Shown one piece after another: positions 1 to 6,558 of a DNA stretch of 13,763 nt. Numbering within the stretch: the first letter of the stretch is position 1; each line of letters opens with the position of its first letter. Both the position numbers and the translations under genes were made by a program. The stretch is from Clostridia bacterium (GTDB lineage: Bacteria > Bacillota > Clostridia > Oscillospirales > QAKW01): the NCBI GenBank assembly GCA_017442025.1, contig JAFSBD010000111.1, forward strand, positions 1 through 13,763. The letters run 5' to 3'. The notes below the pieces were generated by a model. That model ran no database searches. It was not told the DNA's origin and saw nothing but the letters and a program-made list of their open reading frames with translations.

Positions 1-2
1 CG

Positions 3-239
3 GTCATCGCCAACGCAATCATCACCGAGGCTACCCGCACCGAAGCACCCGGCAAATTCACCCGCATTACTATTGATGAAACCGTTCAGGCTTATTATGT
101 AGGTATCACCAACGCGCCCGGCTCGGCTCTGCCCGAAACCGGCGGTATGGGTACCACACTCTTTACCATTCTCGGTATTGTTTTAATGGCAGGTGCAGTT
201 GCTTTTTTTACTTCAAGAAAAAGAAGTAGTGTGGCCTAA
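3..239 (+). CDS. C-terminal end of an LPETG-anchored pilin/surface protein (5' truncated by window edge)
   Basis: Only the last 78 residues lie in the window and the reading frame is open to the left edge. Around partial residues 43-47 there is an LPETG sorting motif, then a glycine-rich linker, a hydrophobic membrane segment (about residues 51-69) and a short basic tail (SRKRSS). This is the tripartite cell-wall sorting signal cut by sortase between Thr and Gly. The preceding stretch (TITNAP-like, YYVGITNAPGS) resembles the end of the last Ig-like domain of SpaA/FctA-type backbone pilins. The next gene is a class C sortase, the usual partner that polymerises such pilins, so this is probably the backbone subunit. 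That role is inferred, because the pilin motif and isopeptide residues would lie upstream of the window. It could also be a non-polymerised wall-anchored adhesin. Confidence 0.85.
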   Translation, partial: VIANAIITEATRTEAPGKFTRITIDETVQAYYVGITNAPGSALPETGGMGTTLFTILGIVLMAGAVAFFTSRKRSSVA

Positions 240-302
240 AAGAAATATTCGTTTTTGACGGAGCGACTTCCCTTTTAGCCACCCCGCAAAGCTATTTCTT
301 TT
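238..302 (+). promoter_or_regulatory. Long-range inverted repeat between pilin and sortase genes
   Basis: Ten bases beginning in the pilin stop codon (238-247, aaaagaaata) are perfectly complementary to 293-302 (tatttctttt). The 45-nt interval holds a short GGAG/CUUC hairpin (260-263 with 267-270) and the motif CGCAAAGC. The right arm is U-rich, but the closing stem is all A-U apart from one G-C pair, so it is not a classical terminator. The position suggests RNA processing or partial attenuation that lowers sortase expression relative to the abundant pilin. This is inference from layout only. Confidence 0.35.
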
Positions 303-342
303 TCTAAACCCAAAATAGATAACTGAAAGGAGGGAAAGATCC

Positions 343-1203
343 ATGAAGAAGCATTTACCGACCATTATTGTTGCGGTAATTTTTCTCTGCGGTCTTTCCC
401 TCTTTCTTTATCCTACCGTCAGCAATTTATATAACCAATATCTAAACCGTAAGCTCATCGGAGATTATGTGGATTCCTTCGAGAATACCCCTCCCGAACA
501 GCTGAACGAAGCAATGGCGGATGCGGTTGCTTTTAACGAAAATCATAACGACCATGATAAACTAAAAGAGCTTGGTTTAACCTATGAAGAGGTTCTCAAC
601 ACCGCAGGAAACGGTGTTATGGGATATGTTGAAATTCCTAAAATCAGCGTATCGCTCATTATTTATCATTCCATCGATGAAAATGTGCTGCAAAAGGGGA
701 TCGGCCATGTTCCCGAAACCCATTTGCCGATTGGCGGAGAAAGCACCCATTGTGTTCTCGCGGGTCATACCGGCCTGCCCTCAGCCAAATTGCTAACCAA
801 TATCGATCATCTCAAGGTGGGTGACCGATTCTATCTTCATGTGTTAAACGAGGTCCTGGAATATAAAATAGATGATGTTTCGATTGTGGAACCGGATGAA
901 GTATCAAGACTTAATGTAATCAGCGGAAAAGACTGTGTTACGCTTGTTACCTGCACCCCCTACGGTGTCAACTCCCATAGACTTTTAGTGCGGGGTGTGC
1001 GGGTAGACGGAGCGGATCTTTCCGCCAAAGAGGACGGTATCACCAACGAACTTTTAAATATTGATATGAAATACCTCCTGACCTTCTCCCTGATCGGCTT
1101 ATGTATTATATTTATTGCCGTGAAAAAATTACGGGATATCCGCAAAAGGAAAACGGCAACCACAGAAAAAGGCGGCGAAATAACAGATGAGAGCAACCCT
1201 TAA
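343..1203 (+). CDS. Class C sortase (pilin polymerase type)
   Basis: This 286-residue protein has an N-terminal membrane segment (about residues 6-24), a sortase domain (about 90-220), a second hydrophobic segment (about 243-260) and a basic cytoplasmic tail. The two-anchor layout is typical of class C sortases, which join pilin subunits by Lys-Thr isopeptide bonds outside the membrane. The catalytic triad is visible: His142 in LAGHTG, Cys204 in TLVTC, and Arg213 nine residues later in SHRLLVRG, the class C spacing. The start has an excellent ribosome-binding site (gaaaggaggg at 325-334, 8 nt before ATG). It sits directly after the LPETG pilin gene and overlaps the next pilin gene by 17 nt. 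The usual lid motif (Asp-Pro-aromatic) expected before the domain was not seen in residues 50-90. Class C assignment is confident; exact substrate specificity is not known. Confidence 0.93.
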   Translation: MKKHLPTIIVAVIFLCGLSLFLYPTVSNLYNQYLNRKLIGDYVDSFENTPPEQLNEAMADAVAFNENHNDHDKLKELGLTYEEVLNTAGNGVMGYVEIPKISVSLIIYHSIDENVLQKGIGHVPETHLPIGGESTHCVLAGHTGLPSAKLLTNIDHLKVGDRFYLHVLNEVLEYKIDDVSIVEPDEVSRLNVISGKDCVTLVTCTPYGVNSHRLLVRGVRVDGADLSAKEDGITNELLNIDMKYLLTFSLIGLCIIFIAVKKLRDIRKRKTATTEKGGEITDESNP

Positions 1204-2074
1204 AAGATTATTTATATTGGGCTTGACCCTTTTATTCTTGGCCGTTTCGGCCCTTCCCTGCTTTGCTTCAGCGCAAAGCGGCAAGATCACCGTTTTGCTT
1301 GAGGATCAAGAAAAAAAGGCTGTTAACGGTCTAACAGTCCATGCTTGCCGAATTGCCGAGCTAAATAACACCGGCTATTCCCCGGCAAAAGCATTTGAAA
1401 CTTCCGGCATATCCATCGCCGGTATTATAAATAACCCGAATGAAACGGCAGCAAAAACCGTTGCCGCCTATATCCAAGATCATCATATCGATAAACAGTC
1501 TGTAACATCCGAAAACGGCAAAGCAACCTTTACCGATCTGCCCTTGGGCATATGGCTGATCTTTCCTGAAGAAGAGAGCACCTTCACATTTAATCCGTAT
1601 TTTGTTTTTCTGCCCTATGAGGCGGGCGGGGTATTATGTTACGAAGTGCCTTCCGACCCCAAGCTGGAAGAGCATGCTCCCAATGAGATCAATATTTATG
1701 TTTTGAAGAAATGGGACGATAAAAATAACGCATCCAAAAAGCGTCCCCAAGCGGTAACGGTGGAGCTTTTGAATGGCAACGCGGTTGCGGCATCCATCGA
1801 GCTGAGCGAAAAAAACGGTTGGGCGCATACCTTTTCAAACCTCCCCAAAGACGGAAATTATTCTATCCGCGAAAAAGCGGTCGCCAACTATAAAGCCGAT
1901 TATAGCGGGGATTATTTAAACGGTTTTGTCGTAACAAATACCTATGCAGGCGAAAGGCTTCCGCAAACCGGCCAGTATTGGTGGCCCATTCTTCTGATTA
2001 CCATTGCCGGTGCTTGCTTTATTTTGCTCGGCGTCTATGAGATAGGGGTAAAGAAAAATGGCGAGAAAAAATAA
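1187..2074 (+). CDS. LPQTG-anchored accessory pilin with Cna-B domain
   Basis: The 295-residue product starts with a signal peptide (residues 1 to about 28; basic MRATLKR, hydrophobic core, then FASA). An N-terminal domain spans about 32-165 and a Cna-B-like beta-sandwich about 169-253. In the latter, YVLKKW near the start and VTNTY near the end carry the Lys and Asn expected for an intramolecular isopeptide bond; a Glu at about 228 (SIRE) is the likely catalytic acid. An LPQTG sorting motif at 258-262 is followed by a membrane segment and a basic tail. This is the build of a tip or base subunit of a Gram-positive pilus. The start codon lies inside the end of the sortase gene, and the last 17 nt overlap the next sortase gene, so translation is probably coupled. 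The sorting motif differs from the LPETG of the upstream pilin. Whether it is tip or base subunit cannot be read from the sequence. Confidence 0.88.
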   Translation: MRATLKRLFILGLTLLFLAVSALPCFASAQSGKITVLLEDQEKKAVNGLTVHACRIAELNNTGYSPAKAFETSGISIAGIINNPNETAAKTVAAYIQDHHIDKQSVTSENGKATFTDLPLGIWLIFPEEESTFTFNPYFVFLPYEAGGVLCYEVPSDPKLEEHAPNEINIYVLKKWDDKNNASKKRPQAVTVELLNGNAVAASIELSEKNGWAHTFSNLPKDGNYSIREKAVANYKADYSGDYLNGFVVTNTYAGERLPQTGQYWWPILLITIAGACFILLGVYEIGVKKNGEKK

Positions 2075-2612
2075 AGGATTGGCTTTTTTGCTGATTGGTT
2101 GTATTTTGCTGTCAATTGCAGGCGGATGGTATCTTTATAATGTTGTTGAGGATAAAAATGCAGGGCAAAAGGCCACCGAAATTTTAACGAAATTTAACAG
2201 CGAGCAGGGCCATAACGATAGCGCGCCCATCATCAATATAGACGGGGATGCTTTTTGCGGCAAGGTTATTATCGAAAAGCTTCGCGTGGAGCTTCCGGTT
2301 TACGATGAGTGGAATTACGCCCGTTTAAAATCAGCGCCGTGCCGCTATGCCGGCGGGATCGAAACCAACGACATGATCATTGCTGCGCATAACTATAAAA
2401 GCCATTTCGGTTCGCTGAATACATTGCAGATCGGCGATGAGATTGCATTTATGGATGCTTATGGAAGATCGCATCTTTTTGCGGTTTGCGAACTTTTGAA
2501 ATTAGACGGAACTGCGGTTTCGGATATGCAATCAGGGGGCTGGGATCTAACGCTGTTTACCTGCGCTAAAGGGGGCGAACAGCGCGTAACGGTTCGATGC
2601 AAAAGAAAATAA
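2058..2612 (+). CDS. Second sortase (short, single N-terminal anchor)
   Basis: This is a 184-residue sortase with one N-terminal membrane segment (about 8-29) and no C-terminal anchor. The catalytic residues are His111 in AAHNYKSHFG, Cys169 in LTLFTC and Arg176 in GGEQRVTVRC. The Cys-Arg spacing is seven residues, unlike the nine of the class C enzyme two genes upstream, so the two sortases are of different types. A family-level class (B-, D- or E-like) cannot be fixed by eye. Expected roles are attachment of the finished pilus to peptidoglycan or incorporation of the LPQTG accessory pilin. It begins within the accessory pilin gene (17-nt overlap) and has a purine-rich site (agggg at 2044-2048) before ATG. 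Its stop is followed by a terminator, which marks the operon end. Cys67 and Cys95 lie in the extracellular part, but pairing is unknown. Confidence 0.88.
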   Translation: MARKNKGLAFLLIGCILLSIAGGWYLYNVVEDKNAGQKATEILTKFNSEQGHNDSAPIINIDGDAFCGKVIIEKLRVELPVYDEWNYARLKSAPCRYAGGIETNDMIIAAHNYKSHFGSLNTLQIGDEIAFMDAYGRSHLFAVCELLKLDGTAVSDMQSGGWDLTLFTCAKGGEQRVTVRCKRK

Positions 2613-2646
2613 TCGCACTTTCCGACCTTTTCAAAATAAAGAAAAA

Positions 2647-2684
2647 CGGGAAAGAGTAGAAACTCTTTCCCGCTGTGTTTTTTT
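2647..2684 (+). terminator. Bidirectional rho-independent terminator after the pilus operon
   Basis: A perfect 10-bp stem (2647-2656 with 2663-2672, cgggaaagag/ctctttcccg) has a 6-nt loop and is followed by a T-run at 2678-2684. On the opposite strand the same stem is followed by tttttctttatttt, so it can also stop minus-strand transcription arriving from the SLOG gene at 2794. Confidence 0.88.
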
Positions 2685-2745
2685 AAATAGCACAAAACCC
2701 TTGCTTTTCTTCTTTTTCTGCGGTCTGTGCCTTTTTTGACAGTCT

Positions 2746-2778
2746 AACGGTGTGGACCTTATGGTCCACACCGTTTTT
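2746..2778 (+). terminator. Second terminator in series, 13-bp perfect stem
   Basis: Positions 2746-2758 pair perfectly with 2763-2775 (aacggtgtggacc and its complement) around a TTAT loop, and the right arm runs into TTTTT (2774-2778). On the plus strand this is a strong back-up terminator for the pilus operon. On the minus strand no T-run follows, so it should not work as an intrinsic terminator for the SLOG gene, though it could protect that mRNA's 3' end. Confidence 0.75.
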
Positions 2779-2793
2779 GCTTTCGAACGTTTT

Positions 2794-3126
2794 TTATTTC
2801 TTCAAAAAGATCTTGCAGGGCTTGCCCTTTTTGCGGCAGTTTTCGATGACAAATCGGGTGCCGTGGGATTGCCCGTCCCAAAAGGCCAAGACCATATCGC
2901 AATAATCGATGATCTCCAAATTGCGCAAAAGGGGTGCGCGCTTGCCATAGGTGGCATAATCGGGGAAAAATTCCGTCAGCTTGATCCCCTTTTCCTTGGC
3001 ATATTGCCGCGCGGCGGTATCGATCCCGCGGGCCCCGCCCGAAACGATCTCCTCTACCCCTTCGGGCAGATATTTTTCAAAATCCCCAACCCAAAGGTCG
3101 CGAGATCCGATAATGGCAACTCTCAT
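2794..3126 (-). CDS. Small SLOG/DUF2493-family nucleotide-binding protein
   Basis: The 110-residue protein is a single compact Rossmann-like domain. An opening beta strand ends in GSRD (residues 7-10), followed by the SGGARGID loop (29-36), a GKRAPLLRN segment (61-69) typical of this group, and a late AFWDGQSHGT (81-90). These are marks of the SLOG superfamily (DprA/LOG/DUF2493 relatives), which bind nucleotides or nucleotide-like ligands. No catalytic reaction can be assigned. The full short length matches stand-alone DUF2493 proteins, so it is not a fragment. ATG is preceded by an AGGAG-type site on the minus strand. It is the last gene of the minus-strand run, 49 nt after the ABC transporter with a hairpin between, and may be co-transcribed at a lower level. 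Confidence 0.82.
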   Translation of the reverse strand: MRVAIIGSRDLWVGDFEKYLPEGVEEIVSGGARGIDTAARQYAKEKGIKLTEFFPDYATYGKRAPLLRNLEIIDYCDMVLAFWDGQSHGTRFVIENCRKKGKPCKIFLKK

Positions 3127-3143
3127 GATAAACTCCTGAACTT

Positions 3144-3174
3144 AAAGGCTCCCTTGTGCAAAGGGAGGCTTTTT
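3144..3174. repeat. Intergenic hairpin (CTCCCTT/AAGGGAG) between ABC transporter and SLOG gene
   Basis: The pairing is ctccctt (3149-3155) with aagggag (3161-3167), then one G-G mismatch, then four more pairs outward (aaag/cttt at the ends). The loop is gtgca. It begins directly after the ABC transporter stop codon in minus-strand reading. A T-run (TTTTT, 3170-3174) follows only on the plus strand, where no gene ends, so its use as a terminator for the minus operon is doubtful. Similar CTCCCTTGTGCAAAGGGAG words are, from memory, frequent between genes of gut clostridia; this needs a search. Confidence 0.5.
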
Positions 3175-3175
3175 C

Positions 3176-4894
3176 TTAGTTAAATTGCATATTGTAGAGT
3201 TCGGCATATATTCCATTCTTTTCAAGCAGTTCAGCGTGCGAACCTTGTTCTGCAATGCCCTCTTCGGTAAGAACCAATATCCGTTTGGCATTGCGGATGG
3301 TGGAAAGGCGGTGGGCGATCACAAAGGTTGTCCGATCCTTGGCAAGGGTCTCCAGGCTTTCCTGCACCACCCGCTCGCTTTCGTTATCGAGGGCGGAGGT
3401 AGCCTCATCAAAGATCAGAATGGGCGGGTTTTTCAAAAAGACCCGCGCGATGGAAAGACGTTGCTTCTGCCCGCCCGAAAGCTTGATGCCCCGCTGGCCG
3501 ATATCGGTATGATATCCATTGGGGAGCGCCATAATAAATTCATGGGCGTTGGCCTTTTTGGCGGCCTCGATGATCTCCTCATCGGTAGCCTCGGGGCGGC
3601 CGTAGCGAATATTTTCCATCACCGTTCCCGCAAAGAGGTAAACATCCTGCTGCACCATGCCGATCTGATCCCGCAGACCTTTAAGGGTATAGCGGCGGAT
3701 ATCCTCGCCGTCGATCAAAATCGCGCCGTCGCTCACCTCATAGAAGCGAGGGATCAGGTTGCAAAGGGTGGATTTCCCTGCGCCCGATTCGCCCACCAAC
3801 GCGATATATTCCCCGGGCTGAACCTGCAGGGAAACCTTGGAAAGAACCGTCTTTTCATGCTCGGGATAGTGGAAGGAAACATCGCGAAACTCCACCGCAC
3901 CCTCAAAGCGGGGCGGCAAAACCGCATCCTTTTCGTCCACAATCTCGATGGGCACTTCCATCATCTCGCGGAAACGCCCGAAGGCGGTCGCACCGTTTTG
4001 GAACTGCTCGGTGAAATTAATGAGCTTGCGCACCGGCTCGGTGAAGTTATTGATATAAAGAACAAAGGTAACCAGATCGGTGGCGGTCAACTGCTTATAA
4101 GTGATCAGAATCGCACCCACCACCAAAACGGCGATGGTGATAAAGGTGGTAAATGCGCCGAGGCCCGAATGGAAGATGCCCATATTTTTATAGGCATATT
4201 TTTTGGCATCCAACAGCCCGTCGTTGACAACGGCGAATTTTTTGCCCTCTTCCCCTTCGTTGGCAAAGGATTTTACCACCCGAATGCCCGAAAGATTATC
4301 CTCCATCCCCGCATTGAATTCCGAGATCTTTTCGCGGCTGCGCTTAAAGGCCGCCCGCATCTTTTTATTGCATTTGGCGGCAAAGAGGATCATCACCGGC
4401 AGGATCAGCAGGGCCGCAACGCCCAACTTCCAATTGAGGCTCATCATAATGATCAGCGAGCCCACCAGCTTCATCAGCGAGATAAAAATATCCTCAGGGC
4501 CATGGTGCGCCAGCTCGGCAATATCAAAAAGATCGTTGCCGATGCGGCTCATCAGATGGCCCACCTTCTGATTATCATAGAAGCTGAAGGAAAGCTTTTG
4601 ATAATGGTCAAATAATTCCGCCCGCATGGTATATTCCATCTTCGCGCCCATAACATGCCCGTAGTTGGCGGTGAAATAGGTGCAATAGGCCTCCAGGACG
4701 ATCAGCCCCACCATTGCCGCGGCGATGATTAAGATCCATTGCAAAGCATCGGGCCGGTTGATCACATCCCCGGTAATAAACCGCACCATAAGGGGAATCA
4801 CCAGCGCGATGCCGCCGCCGAGGGTGGCAAAGAACATATCCGCCCAAAAGAGCTTCCAATGGGGCTTATAATAGGAAATAAACTTTTTGATCAC
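3176..4894 (-). CDS. ABC exporter half-transporter (fused permease and ATPase)
   Basis: The 572-residue protein has the MsbA/MdlB-type layout. A six-helix transmembrane domain fills about residues 15-305 and an ATPase domain about 335-570. The ATPase motifs are complete: Walker A GESGAGKST (368-376), Q-loop QQD (415-417), signature LSGGQ (472-476), Walker B ILIFDE with catalytic Glu497, and switch His528 in IAHRLST. One polypeptide per half means it acts as a dimer; with no second half-transporter next door, a homodimer is likely. Such exporters move lipids, drugs or peptides outward and the substrate cannot be read from the sequence. No peptidase domain precedes the permease, so it is not a bacteriocin-processing exporter. 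The start is GTG, overlapping the stop of the YgjP-type gene by 4 nt (GTGA), which implies translational coupling. Its stop abuts a hairpin. Confidence 0.93.
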   Translation of the reverse strand: MIKKFISYYKPHWKLFWADMFFATLGGGIALVIPLMVRFITGDVINRPDALQWILIIAAAMVGLIVLEAYCTYFTANYGHVMGAKMEYTMRAELFDHYQKLSFSFYDNQKVGHLMSRIGNDLFDIAELAHHGPEDIFISLMKLVGSLIIMMSLNWKLGVAALLILPVMILFAAKCNKKMRAAFKRSREKISEFNAGMEDNLSGIRVVKSFANEGEEGKKFAVVNDGLLDAKKYAYKNMGIFHSGLGAFTTFITIAVLVVGAILITYKQLTATDLVTFVLYINNFTEPVRKLINFTEQFQNGATAFGRFREMMEVPIEIVDEKDAVLPPRFEGAVEFRDVSFHYPEHEKTVLSKVSLQVQPGEYIALVGESGAGKSTLCNLIPRFYEVSDGAILIDGEDIRRYTLKGLRDQIGMVQQDVYLFAGTVMENIRYGRPEATDEEIIEAAKKANAHEFIMALPNGYHTDIGQRGIKLSGGQKQRLSIARVFLKNPPILIFDEATSALDNESERVVQESLETLAKDRTTFVIAHRLSTIRNAKRILVLTEEGIAEQGSHAELLEKNGIYAELYNMQFN

Positions 4895-5388
4895 GTTGCT
4901 TTCAGTTCCTTTATCCGTTCCCGATAGTCGGGAAGTATTTTTTCAATCTCTTTGTAGAATGCGGGGCTATGGTTATGCTGCTTGATATGAGCCAGTTCAT
5001 GGACTACCACATAGTCCACCGCCCGCGGGCTCTTTTCCATCAGATAGAGGGAAAAGCAGATGGCGTTTTTACCGCTGCAACTCCCATAGCGGGTCTTGGC
5101 AGAGGTGATCCTGACCGAGGCGGGGCTTACCCCCATAAGGGGCGCATAATAAGCCACCCTTTGGGGCAAAAGTTCCTTCGCCCTTTGGCGCAGTTGCTCG
5201 ATCTCTGCAGGGGTATACTGCTTTTTTTGCTTTTGCTCCGCCAGCCTCTTTTCGATCCAGCGGCGATGCTTTTGAATAAACCCTTCAATTACCCAAGAAG
5301 GGCAACCCAGGGGGACGCGCACCTCCGGCTCCCCCGCAGCGTTGATGGATAAACTCAAGGTTTTTCTTTTACTATATGTAATTTTCAT
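4891..5388 (-). CDS. YgjP-type (M48/DUF45) zinc metallopeptidase-like protein
   Basis: This 165-residue protein matches the usual length of the YgjP family. The zinc site is visible as HELAH (130-134) with a downstream NHSPAFY that supplies the third histidine (His140). The family's TRYGSC motif is at 99-104. The N-terminal half contains a charged helix (about 37-75, rich in Lys, Gln and Arg). No signal peptide or membrane segment is seen, so it is cytoplasmic. Family members are annotated as predicted metallopeptidases and their true substrate is poorly settled. It lies between the metallophosphoesterase and ABC exporter genes with 4-nt overlaps on both sides (ATGA upstream, GTGA downstream), so the three are made from one message. 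The functional link to those neighbours is not evident from the sequence. Confidence 0.87.
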   Translation of the reverse strand: MKITYSKRKTLSLSINAAGEPEVRVPLGCPSWVIEGFIQKHRRWIEKRLAEQKQKKQYTPAEIEQLRQRAKELLPQRVAYYAPLMGVSPASVRITSAKTRYGSCSGKNAICFSLYLMEKSPRAVDYVVVHELAHIKQHNHSPAFYKEIEKILPDYRERIKELKAT

Positions 5389-6491
5389 TCCTGAATGATC
5401 GTTTCTTCCGATTTACCGACAATGGCTGTATTCTTCCAATTGCCCAGGTGGTTGATGATCTTAAAGATCAGATCCTCGCCCACCCGCTCAAAGGTCGCGG
5501 CCTCAAAGGTATCCTTCCCCTTATAATCGGGGCGGCCGCCGATGCAGATGGGGCAGGGCTGGCCGAGGGTATCATGCCGCCCGCCGGGCAGGAAATGGCC
5601 GGTTCGATGCATATGACCGCAGATCATCACCTCAGGCTCGATCTTTTTAACCAGATCGCACCATTCGCCATAAATATCCAATTCAATATTAAAGGGCTCT
5701 TCCAAAACGCTGGAGAAGGGATGATGGGCAATGATCCAGCGATGGCGGATGCCTTCGGCCTTATAGTCCTCCTTGGCGATGACCTCGCGAAGCCACGCGG
5801 TCTGATCCAGGCGGAATTGATGGAAGCAGTTGATGCCGTTATAGGCGGCATGGTCATCGGGCTTATCCTCGCCGCAATCCAGGCAGAGCATCCAGGTATC
5901 GCCCATCCGCGCGGTGAAATAGGTTCTGCCCTCCCGATGGGGAATATATTCCTCCAGGTGCTCGGCAAAGGCGCCGCGGGTATCATGATTGCCCCGAATA
6001 AAGAGGGTGGGAATCTCCCCTTTGCCCACTTCGCCGGTGAAATCCAAAATATCGATGCCGCCCTGCTCGGTACTGCAGTCCTCGGGCACATCCCCATTGA
6101 GGATCAGGCAATCGATGCGGTCGACAAATTTTGCCGCCGCTTTAGCGGGATCGGTCTTGGCATGAACATCTGCCACATGATAGAATTTTGCGCCGCTTCC
6201 CATGCAGGGGCGGAAAGTGAAGGGAACCTCCACAATATCTTCCATCTTGGGAAAATAAGCGGTGCGCTCGATCATCTTTTTATAGCAAACGGTATATCCT
6301 TTTGCTTCATCCAGCAAGGCTTGGGGTACGCTCACCCGATGGACCCGCACATCCGAGCGCATGATCCCGCCCGAATGGTCATAATAACAGCGGTCGCCCA
6401 CCTTCACCCAAAGGATACATTCCTCCTTGGTTTTAACCATGATCTGATATTGATCCTCAAAAAGATAAACAGTCGGTGCAAAACAAAACAT
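5385..6491 (-). CDS. Calcineurin-like metallophosphoesterase
   Basis: The 368-residue protein has an N-terminal region of about 95 residues without metal motifs, possibly a beta-sandwich as in purple-acid-phosphatase-like enzymes. A metallophosphoesterase domain follows with all signature blocks in order: ADVHA (Asp108, His110), NGDVPED (Asp134), RGNHD (166-170), AHHPF (His256) and GHMHRTG (His293, His295). These residues bind two metal ions and hydrolyse a phosphate ester. No signal peptide is present, so it probably works in the cytoplasm, and the substrate is unknown. The ATG has a strong site (AAGGGGG at 6500-6506, 8 nt spacing). The extended -10 motif TGATATAAT at 6525-6533 (minus) would give a leader of about 27 nt. 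It is the first gene of a coupled run with the YgjP-type gene and the ABC exporter. Confidence 0.92.
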   Translation of the reverse strand: MFCFAPTVYLFEDQYQIMVKTKEECILWVKVGDRCYYDHSGGIMRSDVRVHRVSVPQALLDEAKGYTVCYKKMIERTAYFPKMEDIVEVPFTFRPCMGSGAKFYHVADVHAKTDPAKAAAKFVDRIDCLILNGDVPEDCSTEQGGIDILDFTGEVGKGEIPTLFIRGNHDTRGAFAEHLEEYIPHREGRTYFTARMGDTWMLCLDCGEDKPDDHAAYNGINCFHQFRLDQTAWLREVIAKEDYKAEGIRHRWIIAHHPFSSVLEEPFNIELDIYGEWCDLVKKIEPEVMICGHMHRTGHFLPGGRHDTLGQPCPICIGGRPDYKGKDTFEAATFERVGEDLIFKIINHLGNWKNTAIVGKSEETIIQE

Positions 6492-6524
6492 TGCAAATTC
6501 CCCCTTTTTTATATTTCTAAAAAG

Positions 6525-6533
6525 ATTATATCA
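6525..6533 (-). promoter_or_regulatory. Extended -10 promoter element of the metallophosphoesterase operon
   Basis: Read on the minus strand this is TGATATAAT, a consensus TATAAT with the TGn extension, about 34 nt before the start codon. The -35 position (6548-6553, atcaaa in minus reading) is poor, as is common for extended -10 promoters. The motif forms one arm of a palindrome, and its mirror copy at 6550-6558 points the other way. Confidence 0.6.
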
Positions 6534-6549
6534 TAAATGCAACGCATTT

Positions 6550-6558
6550 TGATATAAT
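6550..6558 (+). promoter_or_regulatory. Mirror-image extended -10 motif pointing toward the transporter 3' end
   Basis: TGATATAAT on the plus strand is an exact mirror of the minus-strand promoter motif at 6525-6533. If used, it would make an antisense RNA running through hairpins B and C into the 3' end of the phosphate transporter gene. No -35 is evident (6528-6533 is atatca), so it may be only the other arm of the palindrome. Confidence 0.25.

Noticed and set aside
255..335. c-di-GMP-I riboswitch in the pilin-sortase spacer
   Set aside because: CGCAAAGC and a following CUAAACC resemble part of that motif, but the GGCAAACC tetraloop half and the second GGUAGC-type hairpin are absent. Reported only as an unexplained structure.
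3185..4615. Open frame of 476 codons on the plus strand opposite the ABC exporter
   Set aside because: It lies wholly antisense to a gene with every ABC motif intact. Its translation has no recognisable domain, and similar long antisense frames occur opposite other genes here (for example 5448-6536 and 9684-10526), as expected from G/C-ending codon use.
5448..6536. Open frame of 362 codons opposite the metallophosphoesterase
   Set aside because: It is a shadow of a gene with all five phosphoesterase motifs. No ribosome-binding site or family similarity was seen.
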